In this document: piece after piece, positions 32,274 through 43,394 of the stretch
How positions within the stretch are numbered: position 1 is the first letter of the stretch
Layout: the number at the start of each line of letters is the position of its first letter
NCBI GenBank assembly: GCA_036365455.1
Contig: JAWQUS010000003.1
Span: 8,390,001 to 8,454,000, forward strand
Length of the DNA: 64,000 bases
DNA from: Macrosoma leucophasiata
Lineage: Eukaryota; Arthropoda; Insecta; Lepidoptera; Hedylidae
Direction: 5' to 3'
The notes under the pieces: model-generated
Database searches by the model: none
What the model was told of the DNA's origin: nothing
The model's input: the letters and a program-made list of their open reading frames with translations, nothing else
Position numbers and translations under genes: made by a program

Positions 32274-32528
32274 CAGAATCTAACAAGAAATTTAATATTG
32301 CACATCGACCTTAGGAAGGAGTCTTCGGCTTATTTCGTGTCTGTAGAGCGTTATCTCTTTCGCACCCTACCTATTTGACGTTTGTCCACCATTTGATCAA
32401 GTTTTCGCCAATACCGGACTATTAGTGTTTACGTAGGCAGTGTGCAACAGAAATAACGCTCTTCGAAGTCGATCTAGCCGATTATATCCTTCGTAGGCTC
32501 TATGTGCTGTATTTCTCGCTGAGTACTG
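32274..32528. mobile_element. Tc1/mariner-type MITE, copy 1
   Basis: Flanked by TA at 32272-32273 and 32529-32530. The ends CAGAATCTAACAAGAAAT and (reverse complemented) CAGTACTCAGCGAGAAAT are followed by the block CATCGACCTTAGGAAG or its equivalent. The middle shares ATCTCTTTCGCACC and CAATACCGGACTA with 38479-38713. Non-coding. Confidence 0.8.
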
Positions 32529-32530
32529 TA

Positions 32531-33134
32531 CCTACACTATGATTATACATAAATTATATCAACATAAAATATCGAAAATATCGTAATTCCACGATATCGT
32601 AATATTCATAATTACAATAGTTTACACTATTAACATTTGTTTTGAGTATATTTTTTTATTCGAGAATCTATATACAATTATATAACATAAAAATAAAATA
32701 AAAGTAAAATAAAAACAAATAAAAAAATAAATTATTATAACATAATTGATGCGTTTTAGAGTCCAGGTAGCATAAATATATATGTTTGTGTATTCACTAC
32801 AAGAACTTTATTCTTATCTGTACTACATCATTCTTGTTCATTTCTGTTATCTTTGGTTTTTTTTTTTTCCTTATTCTTTTGGATGCGACGACGAATTGTA
32901 ATAACTTAGCAACTATGATTCTCATGTAAGTGACTTTGATGTCTTTTTTGAGAATAAATGTCTTTAAACCTTAATTCTGTCTTGTTGTCTGAAGTAGTAA
33001 AAAAATCCAATTCGCAGTTAGTTCAATTTCGTGGGTGTGTTCAGTTTCGTATAACACGAAATTGACTAACTGCCACTTGACTAACCACTGCATCAAAGCC
33101 ATCAAATATGTGGTATATATAGGGGATTATGTAG
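32531..33134. other. AT-rich stretch, nothing recognised
   Basis: Only A/T-rich low-complexity sequence. Confidence 0.4.
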
Positions 33135-33295
33135 TAGGTACTTACTACAGAAATATGAAAATAAAACAAAACGGCATATTTTATCATCTGTTACGATTGG
33201 TTGAATTATTTCCAAGTCAAATGCTTGAGACTCGGAAAAAAGGACATAAGAAACTCATAACCAAGATCCTACTTAGTATTGGGTGTAATTTGCCG
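33135..33295 (+). repeat. Repeat K, second copy
   Basis: Reverse complement of 30951-31095. A 94-codon frame across it has no recognisable domain. Confidence 0.6.
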
Positions 33296-33367
33296 AATTT
33301 CGATAAAATATTGCTATAATATAAGACAGATGGTATTTTTGTTTCGTTTGTAATCATATACTGCTTA

Positions 33368-33658
33368 TTTTTTTTTTTTTTATGTTATCGAAGTGGCAAA
33401 CAAGCATGCAGTTCACATTGATGTTAAGTGATGACTGCAGCCTATAGACACCCACACAAAGACCACGATCAAAATGCAGATGCGTTACCACTCCTGAGGC
33501 CTAAGTTGTTATGCCTCTGTGCCGGAAATTACAGGGCCGTACATTACCACCTGACCGGAACACGATAGTGCTGAACACTACCATTTAGCGGCAAGTATAT
33601 TAGGTAATGCGGTGGTGCCTACGCCCGCGAGCTCCGTCACTGGAGCTCTACCACCAGT
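33368..33658 (-). repeat. Repeat A, full length, reference copy
   Basis: 291 bp, reverse orientation, from the T run and ATGTTATCGAAGTGGCAAAC to CTCCGTCACTGGAGCTCTAC. All blocks are present: GATGACTGCAGCCTATAGAC, CCACTCCTGAGGCCTAAG, TGTGCCGGAAATTACAGGGC, CCGGAACACGATAGTGCTGA, TAGCGGCAAGTATATTAGGT. The element is A-tailed on its own plus strand. No box B was recognised, so SINE status is inferred from size, tail and frequent 5' truncation. Confidence 0.93.
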
Positions 33659-33679
33659 AAAAATTGTTTTGTATATATC

Positions 33680-33945
33680 TTTGCATCGATTCTCTTACGA
33701 GCTAGGCACAGAGCATGGAGCGCCAAACATCTAGGTTTTCACACACCCATCATGGTCTCGATTTATAAGGTCATCGTGCTCTTCACTCGTGTGCCGATGC
33801 AACCATCTACATTTACATTGTATATCTGTTTCCTGATTCGCTCCTTTCACATTCTTTCTACATGTCCGAACCGTTGGAGCGTGCCGTTCTTAATTTTTAC
33901 ACGTATACTCTCATTCACACAAAGCGTCTTCCAACCTATATAATA
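33680..33945 (-). pseudogene. RTE-like LINE reverse transcriptase fragment
   Basis: Minus-strand reading gives the thumb/C-terminal segment of a LINE reverse transcriptase: an RVKIKNGTLQRFGHVERM block, a stop, then KERIRKQIYNVNVDG, then decay. The LRWFGHVERM-type motif is a hallmark of this C-terminal region in moth RTE-like elements. It precedes, in the intact protein, the tail seen at 2590-2800. The fragment has several stops and no catalytic residues, and abuts the mariner copy at 33945, so mariner may have inserted at its edge. Confidence 0.6.
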
Positions 33946-35215
33946 GGTTGGGGAAAAAGTCTTTTCGCATTATAGTATGTATGAACTTGTAATAAAATCT
34001 CTTAGGCTGTAGTATTTGTATCTGGCTGGTTTTGGTATCATTGAAAGTTAAAATTTTAAAGAACATAATTCCAAATTCAAATTTGGCAAATGTGTGATTT
34101 TCATTTGTTTTTCGTACTGTCAAGATAAGTGAATCTAATGAAGAAATTCGATACATTTTAAAATTTTACTACAAAAAAAGTAAAAAAAAAACGCAAGCCG
34201 CAAAAAAACATTGCGATGTTTATGGACCTAGTGCAGTGTCTGTGAGAGTAGCACAAATTTGGTTTAAGCGTTTTCAACCCGGAAATTTTGATGTCAAAGA
34301 TGCACCTTGCTCTGGTCGCCCTATTACGGATAAAATGGATGCCATTTTTGAAAAAGTGGAGCATGATCGACATATCAGTAGTTACAACGTACCTGAATTG
34401 AGAACAGATGAATTGAGAAGAGAAGAGATTTGATCACAAAACAGTTTTGGCGCATTTGAAAAAAGCTGGGTACAAAAAAAAGCTCGATATTTGGGTACCG
34501 TGTACTCATTTGTGATTGTTTATTACGACGTAATGAAACCGAATCATTTTAAAGAAGCTGATAACTGGTGATGAAAAGTGGATCACGTACGACAAGAACG
34601 TGCGAAAAAGGTCGTGGTCAAATCCCGGTCAAACTTCACAGACTGTGGCGAAACCCGGGTTAACTCGCAATAAGGTGATGTTGTGTGTGTGGTGGGATTG
34701 GAAGGGCATTATTCATTATGAGCTATTACCACCAGGCAGGACTATCGATTCTGAACTCTACTGCGAGCAACTGATGAGATTAAAGCAAGAAGTTGAGAGA
34801 AAGCGGCCGGAATTGATCAACAGAAGGGGTGTGGTGTTTCATAATGATAACGCTAGACCTCACACATCTATAGCCACTCAGCAAAAATTAAGAGAGTTTG
34901 GCTGGGAGGTGTTAATGCATCCGCCGTATAGTCTTGACCTTGCACCTTCAGATTTCCACCTGTTTCGGTCTCTTCAGAATTCTTTATGCAATGTTAGGTT
35001 AACATCACGAGAGGACTGCCAAATCCACTTGTCGCGGTATTTTGATGAGAAGTCCCAAAATTTTTATAGCAATGGGATCATGTCCCTACCTACAATATGG
35101 CAAAAGGTTATCGAACAAAATGGTACATACATACTTTAGTTATATTTAAATAAACTATTTTAAAAAATGTTTTGAATTATCTTAAAAAATGCGAAGAAAC
35201 TTTTTCCCCAACCTG
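33945..35215 (+). pseudogene. mariner transposon with broken transposase
   Basis: About 1.27 kb, the usual mariner size, with inverted ends AGGTTGGGGAAAAAGTC on the left and AGGTTGGGGAAAAAGTT on the right (reverse complemented). The transposase, which cuts and pastes the element at TA sites, is in pieces. An N-terminal frame (from about 34098, ending at a stop at 34431-34433) carries the DNA-binding part with QAAKKHCDVYG and VAQIWFKRFQPGNFDVKDA. A middle part is decayed and shortened. A C-terminal frame (34600-35139) has CVWWDWKGIIHYELLPPG, FHNDNARPH and PPYSLDLAPSDFHLFRSLQ. The second and third catalytic aspartates are separated by 34 residues (D34D), which defines mariner. Stops and a deletion make it inactive. 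The subfamily (mori/cecropia-like) is a guess. Confidence 0.93.
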
Positions 35216-35995
35216 TACCAATGATAACGAATGCGATCGGTGAATGGTGCACCGCAGTCTATGCGGTTTGTCAAAATACATTAATTACCTATTCAGATTC
35301 AAATTAAGGATTCATTCTGAATTCGTATGCTTTCGAGATTTGAGAGTGCATAAAACGAACCAAAAGATTTTCATTTGAAAGTCCAAACAACATATTCGCA
35401 TACGAAAATTTCAACGTCTATATGAGATTTAAGGGAGACGTGTTGTGTTGTGAATTATAATTAATGAAAAAGTTTTCTAAGGTGTTAACACAAAAAAATA
35501 GCACCTTACATATATGAATATATGAATCGAAAAACAACTAAATTAACAATAAATTAATAAATAACTTGGATAGATAAAGGAACATAAATTGATATACTCA
35601 TATTGCTATACTTTATTTAAGAATCAAATTCAATGGAGAAATGGGAAACATTAAACAAAATAAAAATTAAAATAAAGATAAAATATTTCATACATGATTA
35701 GGTCTCTATTATTACTACAAAATACAACACAATATAAGTGAGCAAAGTTTGTGCATAATATACTCATTGTATTTGCAATAATAAAACGGCTCCAACAATC
35801 TAGATAATTACATAATTTACCTAAAAGTTTACGCGAAAATCAATAAAAGTAGTTCTCATATAGGTATAGAAAAATGAATTAAGTCGCAATTTTTTCGTTT
35901 TACGTGAGAATAGGGATTTCATTTATTTTAAGTTTGCCCATAAAATGATGTTTACACCTCTGTAATCTAACTCATTAATATAACAAAAAATAATA
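35216..35995. other. AT-rich stretch, nothing recognised
   Basis: No recognised features. Confidence 0.4.
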
Positions 35996-35997
35996 TA

Positions 35998-36033
35998 ATT
36001 CACACTGATGCTCGTAGCTGACGACTGTAGCCT
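35998..36033 (-). repeat. Repeat A fragment
   Basis: TCACACTGATGCTCGTAGCT then GACGACTGTAGCCT, a decayed tail segment in reverse orientation. Confidence 0.5.
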
Positions 36034-36049
36034 AAAAAATAATTTACGT

Positions 36050-36264
36050 ATCGCTAAATGGTAGTGTTCAGCACTATTGTGTTCCGGTCAGGTGGTAATG
36101 TACGGCCTAGTAATTTCCGGCTAAGAGGCATGACACCATAGGCTTCAAGAGTGGTAACGCATCTGTATTTTGACCTTGGTCTTCGTGTGGGTTAATATAG
36201 GCTGCAGTTATTACTTAACAGCAATGTGAACTGCATTGTTGGCCACTTCCATTACATAAAAAAA
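36050..36264 (+). repeat. Repeat A, 5'-truncated
   Basis: TCGCTAAATGGTAGTGTTCA to GCCACTTCCATTACATAAAA. Confidence 0.9.
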
Positions 36265-36275
36265 TATATATCGGA

Positions 36276-36437
36276 CCGAAAACCGGAGGTCAGAATGCAT
36301 AAACATTACCTCTACTGAAGCCTGAGTTGCAATACCACCTATTTAAGATATCGCTGAAACTACCATTGAGCAGCAAATAGTTTAGGTGATGCGGTAACCC
36401 ACGTTCTCGAACCCGGAGATGGGAACTCTACCACCAA
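36276..36437 (-). repeat. Repeat A, diverged reverse copy
   Basis: CCGAAAACCGGAGGTCAGAA, GCAAATAGTTTAGGTGATGC, GAACTCTACCACCA. With its neighbours it makes three repeat A pieces of alternating orientation in 440 bp. Confidence 0.7.
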
Positions 36438-37235
36438 ACATTTTTTTTTCTTGTTTCAAGAATTTTTCTATTTTTATCCGTGCAGATCTCGGTGGCACAG
36501 GCTGTAAAATTCAATAATAATGAGAAAACTTTATGTTTTTTACATCCCAACCAATATATTCAAGCTTTATAATAGACGACGGTGTTCCGCTCCAAAACTA
36601 ATTCGAGTGGAATAAAAATGTGAAAAGAAAAGCTTGATACAATAAGTCGATTTGTTACACATTGTGATATTACATTTTCTCTACCCACGTAAATTCAATT
36701 CGGTTGTGAAGTTGAGATATGATTTATTACTAATGTTATAGTTCCTAGTACAATGCTTTGAACAGTTAATGTGTCAGCACTGCGACAGCTTATAAAGCTA
36801 CACGCATAATACTCCATGGAGTTGGAAAAAGATTATTATTTTATCTGAATTTTAGAAAGGAAAAAAGTGTTAAGTTTTGACGCATACTCTAAAAATTACT
36901 TTTAGAATTTTTGGGTCGTGGCACTGATCATAGAAACGGCGTAGCTGGATGTGCAAACAATCTCCGGCGGACCAAACCCGACGGCAACTGACCCTGGCAA
37001 CAAACATGGAAACTGCTGACCGGCGAGCAGTTTACGATAAGATCCGCAGTTTCACGTGTTGTATGTATGTTCGATCACAGAGACAATTACCCTTAAATAA
37101 CGTAACATGCTTTATTTTTTTGAGCACGAACAACTGTCCCAGTGTAGAGTCGAGTTCATCGTCTACAATACTTTAAGAAAAGTTAAGTAAAGCCGTGGGT
37201 CCCGATTGCTATCGATAGCAGTCGTTAAAACTTGT
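36438..37235. other. Anonymous DNA
   Basis: Nothing recognised apart from the short palindrome GCTATCGATAGC at 37208-37219. Confidence 0.4.
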
Positions 37236-37239
37236 CCGA

Positions 37240-37390
37240 GGCCTTATGGGCGGTTTGATAACATCCGACAGCGGGTTGACCACCAACCCGTATCTCCAAC
37301 AACCCGCATTGGAGCTGCGTGGTGGAGTAAGCTCCAGGCCTCCCCGAAAAAGGGAAAGACTCGTGCCCAGCAGTGGGACATGAAAGAAAA
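37240..37390 (+). mobile_element. LINE/SINE 3' end
   Basis: GTGGTGGAGTAAGCTCCAGG, CCCCGAAAAAGGGAAAGACT, GTGCCCAGCAGTGGGACATG. Same family as 46203-46475 but with a diverged left part. Confidence 0.65.
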
Positions 37391-37832
37391 AGAGTTTTGC
37401 CATAATAAATAAATTCAATAATTTACCAATTCAGTACTAAACAAATCTATGGTTGTAATATGCGTTACCTATTACAGTAGGATTCGCCAGCAACTATTAT
37501 TCCGCACGATAAATGGACCGCCACATTCGTTCGCTAATGGCTTCTAAGAAGATAACGCACACTTGCACTTGGATTTTTACGAATGCCACTGAATTTAATA
37601 TATCCAGTGAATGGGACTTATTCGCTGAATACGCATTATATAATTTGAAATGAAACAGAGTTCTAGAGTTGGTATGATTGTGTTCAGTATTCGATACTGA
37701 TTACTAAGCCGAACCTATAATACCTGCTTGCTGTCGGCAAGTACGGAAAGATTTCTTTTTCAAATTTTTCTGGAAGTGAAGGAGATCGAAGGAGTAGGCA
37801 TCATCACATTATGTAATTTTCTTTCTACTTAA

Positions 37833-38370
37833 TTTTTTTTTTTTTTATGTCAAAGGATTGACAGACAAGCAGACGGGCCACCTGATGGAAAGTAGTCACC
37901 GTCGCCTATGAACATTTGCAACACCAGGGGAGTCGCCAACGCGCTGCCAGCCCTGAAGGATTCTTTTGACGCCATTTTTGAAGAACCCTATATTGTAGCA
38001 CCAAGGGAACACCTCAGAGGGAAGTTCATTCCACAATTTACACGTTCTGGGCAAAAACAAACGTGAGAACCGCACCGTTGAATATTGCCAAGTGTCCAGT
38101 CGGTGAGGGTGGAACTTCTCTCTTCGGCGGGTAGTGCGGTGTAGGAAAAGAGACGGTGGCACCATGTCGAACAGTTCGACAGAACACTCGCCATTGTAGA
38201 GACGGTATAAAACGCATAGACTCCCAACTTCTCTGCGCAGGCTCAGATGTTCGAGCCTGTCAGTAAGTCCTGGGTCGTTAACAATACGAACGGCGCGTCT
38301 TTGTAGGGAGTCGAGTGGACCAAGTTGATATTTGGGGGCTCCCGCCCACAAATGAGTTAATGGTAGTGTT
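37833..38370 (-). pseudogene. Jockey/CR1-like LINE 3' end with RT C-terminus
   Basis: The minus-strand frame (37896-38351) codes about 150 residues of the C-terminal region of a non-LTR reverse transcriptase: APKYQLGPLDSLQRRAVRIV, HLSLRREVGSLCVLYRLYNG, CSVELFDMVPPS, FSRLFLPRTCKLWNELPSEV, then a tail ending VHRRR. A short 3' UTR (CATCAGGTGGCCCGTCTGCT on the minus strand) and an A tail (T run 37833-37846) follow. The frame is still open but the catalytic domains are absent: a standard 5'-truncated insertion, fairly young because the frame is unbroken. The 5' break is near 38355-38370. Jockey versus CR1 is not resolved. Confidence 0.85.
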
Positions 38371-38478
38371 CATTGCAATTGATTCAGTCATGTAGCAGGA
38401 TATAAGGTTGCCACTACAGTAAACTACTAGCTAGGGATAGCCGTAACAGCATTTTGTCGTGCTAATGAATCTCATGTA

Positions 38479-38713
38479 CAGTGCTCATCAAGAAATAATG
38501 CATATCGAGCTTAAGAAAGTGACAATCGGCTAGTTTCGGCTTCACAGATCGCTGCTGCACAATGCCTACGTAACCATCCGTAGTCCGGTATTGGTCAAAA
38601 CTTGATCAAAATGGTCAAATAGGTAAGGTGCGAAAGAGATAATGCTCTACAAATCCGACATAAGCCGACGTCTCTTCCTGAGATCGATGCGAATTATTTC
38701 TTGTTGGGTACTG
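38479..38713. mobile_element. Tc1/mariner-type MITE, copy 2
   Basis: 235 bp flanked by TA (38477-38478 and 38714-38715). The ends CAGTGCTCATCAAGAAATAA and, reversed, CAGTACCCAACAAGAAATAA extend as about 40-bp imperfect inverted repeats. The middle shares GGTGCGAAAGAGAT and the AGTCCGGTATTGG block with copy 1 at 32274-32528 in inverse orientation. No coding capacity. Confidence 0.88.
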
Positions 38714-38908
38714 TATATTATGTTGCAGGTATATTGAGTTTTTACGACATGAGCATAAATAAATAAAATTAAAAACAAAAACCAATTTACAATAGCGATA
38801 GTGGCTATGATTTTCAAAGTAGTCCATTCAATACACCTATGAATTAAACAAAATAAACATAAAGTACCTAACTATATAATAACCAATAGATATATTACTA
38901 TATATTGT

Positions 38909-39145
38909 TGAGCCATTTTGTCCAGCGGTATGTATCGAATTTTAATCTAGGCTCACGGGTTCTATTCCCATCCCGGGACAAACATTTGTATAGTCTACAG
39001 ATATTTGTTTCGGGTCTAGGTGTTTGAGTATGTGTTGTGTGTGTATAACGGCACCTACGACACAGGTTTATTCCTAGTGTTTCAAAAAAATAAAACAAGC
39101 TTACACTCACAGCCCCTGTGAGTGTAAGCTTGTTTTTTTTTTTTT
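38909..39145 (+). mobile_element. tRNA-derived SINE, family B, with terminal hairpin
   Basis: GAGCCATTTTGTCCAGCGGT head, decayed box B GGGTTCTATTCCC, GATATTTGTTTCGGGTCTAG, GTGTGTATAACGGCACCTAC. The end has AAACAAGCTTACACTCACAG facing CTGTGAGTGTAAGCTTGTTT, a perfect 20-bp-arm hairpin around CCC, before the T run. Confidence 0.8.
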
Positions 39146-39158
39146 TTAAATTTACTAT

Positions 39159-39794
39159 GATACACCTATAGAGCAACTCGGCCCTCCGGTCGCGGCGGAC
39201 CGGAGGGGAGTAGCCATAGCGTATGAAATATTACCGATGCAAAACAGTCTGTAATTTTTTGCGGGGGGAAATACGTGTGACAAACACTCACACTACAAAA
39301 ATCGTCTATTACTACGAAACGCACACTTTATTAACAATTTCACGTACGTACGTAACTACACGCCTGTAATCCCCGAAGGAGTAGGCAGAGGTACATGCAT
39401 GCATTCAAGCATACACAAGTAAACACCCACGACTCGCCGGTTACGTGTTGGCCCATGTAACAGGTGGCGAACCTGTAGCCATCTCGGGCACATTACAAAG
39501 GTACGGGGAAACTTCCAGAAAATGGAAAAATCCCAATAGAACCACAGATAATGGATTTTAAACCGTTATCTCTGATAGTCCCCGACCCGGGAATTCGAAC
39601 CCAGGACCCCCAGCGTAGTAATAGTAACCTGCTACCACTACGCTACGGAGGCAGTTTCACGCACACATTTATATATCTGGGCAACAGGCATAGGACCATT
39701 TGGTCTTGTACTTTGACAGAAGGGAAAGCCTGCATATGACTACTACCCTCCGGTCCGCCGCGGCCGGTGGCCCATGTTGCCCTATCGATATACC
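39159..39794. mobile_element. hAT-type MITE interrupted by a SINE
   Basis: Second copy of the 1083-1402 MITE: left end TATAGAGCAACTCGG and GGACCGGAGGGGAGTAGCCA; right end GGTCCGCCGCGGCCGGTGGC then CCATGTTGCCCTATC. Flanking 8-mers GATACACC (39159-39166) and GATATACC (39787-39794) agree at 7 of 8. The internal ACTACAAAAATCGTCTATTA is shared with the first copy. The SINE occupies 39345-39654. Confidence 0.85.
39345..39654 (-). mobile_element. tRNA-derived SINE, family C, full copy with target duplication
   Basis: On the minus strand: head ACTGCCTCCGTAGCGTAGTG (box A), box B GGTTCGAATTCCC, then the family body and the tail block CTGCCTACTCCTTCGGGGA. Direct repeats TTTCACG flank it at 39338-39344 and 39655-39661, so it jumped into the hAT MITE. 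Confidence 0.92.
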
Positions 39795-40257
39795 CGATTT
39801 GTATCTTTGTACTGCTTCGACGGATCCTCTATAGGCGCAAACACTTTAATACATGCGGGTTTTAGACAACATTTTGGGGTTAACATCTTTGCTATAAAGT
39901 TGATAAATATAATATAGATCAGGGTCTAACGTACCTACTCGGAAATATAGGTCAAGGAGTACATAAACGGTGCGTGATATAAATTTCATATTTCCAAGGC
40001 ATACAAACGTTGTGCCTAAGAACGTTGTTATATTTATTAATATGGCCGTAGATTGCCATGGATGCTGACCACATGGAGCCAAGTATTGGGCCCGGGGCCA
40101 AGTGTCTGGGAGTAATTGTCTTGTGGATGGTTACCGAGGTTGAAACACATTTTGGGAGCGGAAACGACAGGTATTATGGATAATGGTCAAATGGAGATCG
40201 GATCGAAATGTGTTGAAATCTATTGGCATGGGAGTACTACATTCATATTCATACTTC
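39795..40257. other. Anonymous DNA
   Basis: No recognised features. Confidence 0.4.
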
Positions 40258-40544
40258 ACTGGTGGTAGAGCTCCAGTGACGGAGCTCGCGGGCGTAGGCA
40301 CCACCGCATTACCTAAGATACTTGCCGCTAAATGCTAGTGTTCAGCACTATCGTGTTCCGGTCAGGTGGTAATGTACGGCCCTAAAATTTCCGGCACAGA
40401 GGCATAACACCTTAAGCCTCAGGAGTGGTAACGCATCTGAATTTCGACCTTGGTCTTTGTGTGGGTGTCTATAGGTTCCAGTCATCACTTAACATCAATG
40501 TGAACTCTATGGCTGTTTACAACTTCCATTACATAAAAAAAAAA
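40258..40544 (+). repeat. Repeat A, full length
   Basis: ACTGGTGGTAGAGCTCCAGT to TTCCATTACATAAAAAAAAA, 287 bp, near consensus. Confidence 0.93.
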
Positions 40545-41685
40545 CTTTACACTTGATGAAACTTTATAAAGGAGGCTGATTTTTAATACCTCTTGGATTC
40601 CATTCTGATAATCAATACGAACTGATATACTATACTATTATTATGTATACAAAATTGTTAATTTGTTAATTCTTATTCTTCCTGAGTAGTCAACATATAG
40701 AAAAAAATTAGGAAGAGGTTTCATAAATATGCAAACGTAGACAATAGCTAGATTCTAGGATTCCAGAAATGTTCAATACCAGTTTCAGAAAAACGTTTAT
40801 TATTTTCAATGACGCTTGCTTTTTTGAGCAAATTCAAATACGGAGGCACTACCGTATTACCATACCGTAGTAATGCTGTTCTCCATATACCTATCACAAA
40901 TATTTGGGTACCTTGGGTACCATTATGTTTTTATAGACTAGGCACATAATACGTTTAATTATTAAAACAATATTTTTTCTGTTATATCTTAAATTTCTAA
41001 ATTCACTTGTATTTGTTATTGCGATAAATAAAAAATATGATAAAGGTAATACGTTGAGCGCAAAGGTCACGACCCTCAGCATTGAGCACATACTGCCCAA
41101 GGACAAGGATTAAGGGTTAATAGATATCGCAAAACCTATGTTTGTAAGCATATTTTAATAAAACGCTTACGCTTCAGGCTAAAATAAATTAGAAAGTGTA
41201 GATCTGTGTAGATATAATACTTGAAAGGATCTCTTTAAAAGTCAATATACTCTCATAAATAATTTAATCGTTAGCATAGAAACTGTAGAGCCTATTCATT
41301 GTGTCTCCCAAGATAAATTTGTTTTAACGGTTACACAAATTTACTATGCTGTCTTGAAATTAGTAAAAGCTTTAAACTGTGGTTTTCATAATTCATACTT
41401 ATCAGATTCAGACTCAAACAAATGTCAGACTGCATAATGTTTTTTTACTGTTTGACATTAATTATCAGAATGTTTTACATTGCACTCAGCCAAAACTTGG
41501 TCAGCTACCGAAAACGGATTTTGCTTTACAACTAATTACCTATAACCGAATTAGGCTGATTTCTTTATTTTTAACATTCTGTTTGTGAACCCCATATCAT
41601 AGATGACATCCGTTGAGCAAATTATTGAGGTGCCCCTGAATAAGTTCCCAATTGGTAGAAATCTAACATCAGTTACTTGGAGCAC
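40545..41685. other. AT-rich stretch, nothing recognised
   Basis: Only short frames. A possible repeat A scrap at 40840-40860 (GGAGGCACTACCGTATTACC). Confidence 0.4.
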
Positions 41686-41689
41686 GTAA

Positions 41690-41868
41690 CTTCATGCCTG
41701 CAAATGCAAATGCCGGTAAATGCATGCATTTAAGCATTCATGCAAATAACCACGATTTACAATTTATTTGTGGTGGTGAGGCTACTGATATCTGCGGGCA
41801 CATTATTAACTCCAAGGGAGGAAAGGCACAGGAAGACTTTCAGAAAATTATAAAACTGCACTAGAAAT
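41690..41868 (-). mobile_element. SINE family C, diverged
   Basis: AACTTCATGCCTGCAAATG, GCATGCATTTAAGCATTCAT, AACCACGATT, TCTGCGGGCACATTATTAAC, GACTTTCAGAAAAT keep the family order in reverse. Confidence 0.55.
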
Positions 41869-42227
41869 TAAAAATAATACACCTATATCTCACCTCTCTG
41901 GTACGACCGGTGTGGGGACCGCGGACCTTGCGCCTATCTGTTAGCTCCCTATAGGTATATGTAGGTAGACTAATGTTTATGATGGTTAACCAAGTAAGAT
42001 GTGGCAAACAAAAAAAAACATATCTCAAGCCCTTTTCTCATTGAGAATCCAAATGATCTTACTATTTTATTTACGTACCCAGTGTTTTTTTTGCTGGGGT
42101 ATGTTTATTACTGGTACATCAAGTAGTATGCTATATGATGTGCCAAGTATTGACATAATATTTTATTCTCTGTCCATTTTAGCTCACAATAGCCAAGATT
42201 TGTTTAGTCGCCTTTGTTCTTACAATT

Positions 42228-42305
42228 TCTCCATTGCAATATTTCCGTCCCAGAGCGACACTTGACAAATGACGATGCTATACAGATGGCACGAGTCATG
42301 ACTCA
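42228..42305 (-). repeat. Repeat F fragment
   Basis: CATTGCAATATTTCCGTCCC, CGACACTTGACAAATGACG, CTATACAGATGGCACGAGTC: reverse of 28905-28975. Confidence 0.75.
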
Positions 42306-42413
42306 GACATCATACTGGGGATTTTTGGTTATTTGCACAAAAGTGAGACACAGTTCAGTCTTCTTACTTCTAGTGATTAAAACCGAAATATATGTTATAG
42401 CATAGCACACTGT

Positions 42414-42478
42414 GGGAAAGCATGCGTAAAGTGCGGGCTTAGGTCACAACCTAAGGTGCACTTTACGTATGCTTTCCC
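42414..42478. repeat. Hairpin with ~30-bp near-perfect stem
   Basis: GGGAAAGCATGCGTAAAGTG pairs with CACTTTACGTATGCTTTCCC (one mismatch), and the inner CTTAGGT/ACCTAAG lengthens the stem. Centre CACA. Confidence 0.88.
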
Positions 42479-42724
42479 GTGACCTAATTTGCCTGTTTCT
42501 GCACGGTGCGTAAAGAAGTAATAACTCGCACTTAACGCACACTTTTAGTGACGTAATTGAAAGAAAAGTGTTATAATGAATAATTGCACTTTCACACCAA
42601 TGTGCACAACCAAAAACAAGACTGTGCAAACAAAAGAAAATGGTTGCTAAACTTATTAATAAAATAATACAATAAAAATTACAACACTTTGTGAATTACA
42701 ATAAAAACCATTTGTTTATTTTAA

Positions 42725-42942
42725 TTTTTTTTATGTAATGGAAGTGGTAAGCAAGCATGCAGTTCACATTGATGTTAAGTGATGTCAAAAAGAAAACAAA
42801 AAGTCCAAGGTCAAAATGCAGATGCGTTACCACTCCTGAGGCCTTAGATATTATGCCTCTGTGCCGGAAATTACAGGGCCGTACATTACCACCTGTCCGG
42901 AACACGATAGTGCTGAACACTACCATTTAGCGACAAGTATAT
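42725..42942 (-). repeat. Repeat A, reverse, missing head
   Basis: TTTTTTTATGTAATGGAAGT to CATTTAGCGACAAGTATAT. The CTGCAGCCTATAGACACCCA block is replaced by AAAAAGAAAACAAAAAG. Confidence 0.88.
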
Positions 42943-42965
42943 ATTTTATTTAATAAATTAAAGAA

Positions 42966-43040
42966 AAAACAATTTTTCTTTCCGTTTTTTCTTTAATTTC
43001 TTCAGTTCACTCGCATGTGTTATTGCGAAAAATAAATAGT
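42966..43040 (+). repeat. Fragment of the tRNA-bearing unit, without tRNA
   Basis: ATTTTTCTTTCCGTTTTTTC, TCACTCGCATGTGTTATTGC resemble the 3' flank of units 3 and 4 at 7226-7290. Confidence 0.5.
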
Positions 43041-43394
43041 AAAAAACAAAGGAGACTTTATTAATAAAAATTTGGTCTACTAAAGAGAAAATGTTCCATC
43101 ATACATATATTTTTTTAGACGCAACTTAAACTCGTTTGAGTTTTATTGCGCGTCAGTGTCATCAACATATTATTTAAAACATTAATTACCTACCTACAAA
43201 ATCATATTAATTTAGACGTATTACAATCATGTAGGTAAGTAGGTAACATAATGGCGAGCGCGAGCACTCCGTCGAACCTGAGCGCTGCACCAACCCACCT
43301 GACCTGATTTGTTATAATCATACTATGGAACCAAGGCTGATTGGTCTGTGGTAATAATATACTCGTATCAAAAGGTTATCTATACAAATAAATA

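Noticed and set aside
33035..33319. 94-codon frame as a small gene
   Set aside because: Overlaps repeat K (inverse copy at 30951-31095) and has no recognisable domain.
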